This document shows positions 6,215 to 7,648 of a stretch of DNA of 7,648 bases, piece by piece. The notes under the pieces were generated by a model. The model was not told the DNA's origin and did no database searches. It worked only from the letters and a program-made list of their open reading frames with translations. The position numbers were made by a program, and so were the translations under genes. How positions within the stretch are numbered: position 1 is the first letter of the stretch; each line of letters begins with the position of its first letter. The stretch is from Lachnospiraceae bacterium (lineage in GTDB: Bacteria; Bacillota; Clostridia; Lachnospirales; Lachnospiraceae). The stretch lies in assembly GCA_900772845.1 (NCBI GenBank), contig CAAGSD010000076.1, forward strand, positions 1-7,648, read 5' to 3'.

Positions 6215-7450
6215 ATGAAGGTCAATGGTATTGTCGCAGAATATAATCCCTTCCATAATGGCCATGCTTATCAGTTACAGCATGCCAAAGAAGCCACCGG
6301 CGCCGATTATACGATCATCGTCATGAGCGGTAATTTCATGCAGCGCGGTGCCCCTGCTCTCCTGGATAAGTTCACCCGGGCGAAAATGGCTCTGGAAAAC
6401 GGTGCCGATCTGGTACTGGAGCTTCCCACCTGCTATGCTACTTCCAGTGCAGAATTTTTTGCGAAAGGCTCCGTTGCCTTATTCGACAAGCTGGGTGTGA
6501 CCACGAATTTATGTTTCGGCAGTGAGTGCGGTAATATTGAAGTCCTGTCACGGATCGCTGAGATTTTCCATACGGAGCCGGAACCTTATGTAGAATCCCT
6601 GCGCTGCAATATGCGTAAGGGAATGTCCTTCCCCATCGCCAGGACCTGGGCTCTATTGCAATACGCACCTTCCTTAAGCGATGATAAGGACGTTCTTTCC
6701 TCTCCTAATAATATATTAGGAATTGAATATCTCAAAGCCTTGATGTCCAGGAACAGCAAGATCACACCGTTCACTACCACCAGAGTCGGTGCGGATTATC
6801 ACGACAAACGTCTGGGCACTAACCAGTGCTCCGCCATCGCCATCCGCCAGTCGGTGGCTGCTGGGCATGATCTCTCCTATCTGGCTGCCCAGATGCCGGA
6901 AAGTGCCTATGCATTGATGATGGATTCTCTGGCACACAGAAAGCCGTTATTTGCGGACGATTTTTCCGCCGCACTGCAATACAAACTACTGACAGAGTAC
7001 TCTGTGGGCTATGACAAGTATCAGGATATTTCTTCGGATCTGTCCGATCGTATCCGGAATATGATACCTTACTTTGCGGGATATACTTCTTTCTGCGATC
7101 TGCTCAAGAGTAAAGACATGACCTACACCCGCATCAGCAGATGTCTGCTTCATATTTTACTGAATATGACTAAGGAAGAATTCGAGATCTGTAGGTCGGA
7201 AGACTATATTTCCTACGCCAGAGTACTGGGCTTCCGCAAGGATGCGGCACCGTTGCTCACTGAAATCAAAAAGAACAGTTCCCTTCCTATCGTCACCAGC
7301 CTTGCCGATGCCAGACAGGCGCTTCCCCCGGAAGCACTGCGGATGCTGGATCTTGATATTCTCCGGAATCAGATTTATCTGGGGAATCTTGCACTGAAAA
7401 ACCAGATGGAAATGGTGAATGAATATCGGACACCGATTGTGATTGTGTAA
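6215..7450 (+). CDS. tmcAL: tRNA(Met) cytidine acetate ligase (TmcAL, formerly YlbM-type nucleotidyltransferase)
   Basis: Forms N4-acetylcytidine at wobble position 34 of elongator tRNA-Met, using acetate and ATP by way of acetyl-AMP, in contrast to the acetyl-CoA-using TmcA of E. coli. The 411 residues are of usual family length. The N-terminal nucleotidyltransferase domain shows GIVAEYNPFHNGH (5-17) with the HxGH-type motif at 14-17, SGNFMQRG (38-45), FGSE (101-104), NNILGIEYLKAL (165-176) and TTRVG (188-192), which are family ATP-site positions. SAIAIRQ (206-212) and YTRISRCLLHILLN (304-317) match the conserved middle and C-terminal tRNA-binding region. The start at 6215 has AAAGGAG 7 bases upstream; an upstream in-frame ATG at 6137 has none. 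It is divergent from pta-ackA, whose product acetate is its substrate. Confidence 0.93.
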   Translation: MKVNGIVAEYNPFHNGHAYQLQHAKEATGADYTIIVMSGNFMQRGAPALLDKFTRAKMALENGADLVLELPTCYATSSAEFFAKGSVALFDKLGVTTNLCFGSECGNIEVLSRIAEIFHTEPEPYVESLRCNMRKGMSFPIARTWALLQYAPSLSDDKDVLSSPNNILGIEYLKALMSRNSKITPFTTTRVGADYHDKRLGTNQCSAIAIRQSVAAGHDLSYLAAQMPESAYALMMDSLAHRKPLFADDFSAALQYKLLTEYSVGYDKYQDISSDLSDRIRNMIPYFAGYTSFCDLLKSKDMTYTRISRCLLHILLNMTKEEFEICRSEDYISYARVLGFRKDAAPLLTEIKKNSSLPIVTSLADARQALPPEALRMLDLDILRNQIYLGNLALKNQMEMVNEYRTPIVIV

Positions 7451-7465
7451 ATTGAGAGTTAGTTG

Positions 7466-7514
7466 AATACCGCCCGGATGACTTTGTTGTCTTCCCGGGT
7501 GGTATTTTTGTTTT
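7466..7514 (+). terminator. Intrinsic terminator of tmcAL
   Basis: AATACCGCCCGG (7466-7477) pairs with CCGGGTGGTATT (7495-7506) over 12 bp with one wobble, around a 17-base loop that can add a GAC/GTC pairing. It is followed by TTTTTGTTTT (7505-7514). It starts 15 bases after the tmcAL stop. Confidence 0.9.
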
Positions 7515-7555
7515 GATGTTCCGATTTTACCGCCTAAAATCTATTTTGTGCTGTA

Positions 7556-7638
7556 GAAGCAGTAAATTTGAAGTGATTTTCTTTTGCAGTGACTGATATT
7601 TACTGCCGGAATGGAAGCATCCTATGCCGAAGCAGTAA
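7556..7638. repeat. Alternating inverted copies of GCAGTAA in non-coding sequence
   Basis: GAAGCAGTAA occurs at 7556-7565 and 7629-7638 in direct orientation, and an inverted TTACTGC lies between them at 7600-7606. The first and middle copies form a 9-bp perfect inverted repeat, GCAGTAAAT (7559-7567) with ATTTACTGC (7598-7606); the middle and last share 7 bp. No supported gene lies in 7515-7648. The copies could be alternative stems of an RNA, part of an interspersed repeat, or an operator of a gene beyond the right edge. Confidence 0.4.
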
Positions 7639-7648
7639 TTTTTAGAGC

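Noticed and set aside
7516..7596. 26-codon plus-strand open frame after the tmcAL terminator
   Set aside because: It has no ribosome binding site or promoter and overlaps the inverted repeats; composition gives no sign of a real peptide.

Overview
The window reads as chromosome of a low-to-mid GC Clostridia bacterium, most likely a Lachnospiraceae-type gut anaerobe. This rests on the acetate-kinase fermentation genes, a pyrophosphate-type phosphofructokinase with Clostridia-style motifs, strong AGGAG ribosome binding sites and a Firmicutes CcpA-type site. No rRNA, tRNA, CRISPR array or insertion sequence was seen.

Layout. On the minus strand, read right to left, are pta (phosphate acetyltransferase, 5916 to 4915), ackA (acetate kinase, 4788 to 3592), a PPi-type 6-phosphofructokinase (3433 to 2204) and, 18 bp further on, a 714-codon polytopic membrane protein of unknown function (2185 to 41). 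In the last 59 bases at the left edge a different minus-strand frame encodes what looks like the interior of a family 2 glycosyltransferase that has lost its N-terminal part. On the plus strand, divergent from pta, is tmcAL (tRNA-Met cytidine acetate ligase, 6215 to 7450), closed by a strong intrinsic terminator. The last 130 bases are non-coding and hold alternating inverted copies of a short motif.

How the genes fit together. Pta and AckA turn acetyl-CoA into acetate and ATP. TmcAL activates acetate with ATP to acetylate the wobble cytidine of elongator tRNA-Met. The ~300 bp between them holds a well-formed pta promoter, one or two tmcAL promoters, a perfect CcpA cre site and weaker operator-like sequences, so carbon overflow and acetate use for tRNA modification could share control. 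The phosphofructokinase downstream of ackA adds a glycolytic step to the same transcription direction; a hairpin between them may terminate or attenuate transcription.

Most worth a second look: the left-edge junction, where a membrane/exported protein stops abruptly inside a 12-base repeat-like sequence and a headless glycosyltransferase frame begins (rearrangement or assembly chimera); the regulatory intergenic region between pta and tmcAL; and the unidentified membrane protein with an internal signal-peptide-like segment. I found no convincing wholly new biological system: the core is ordinary fermentation metabolism.
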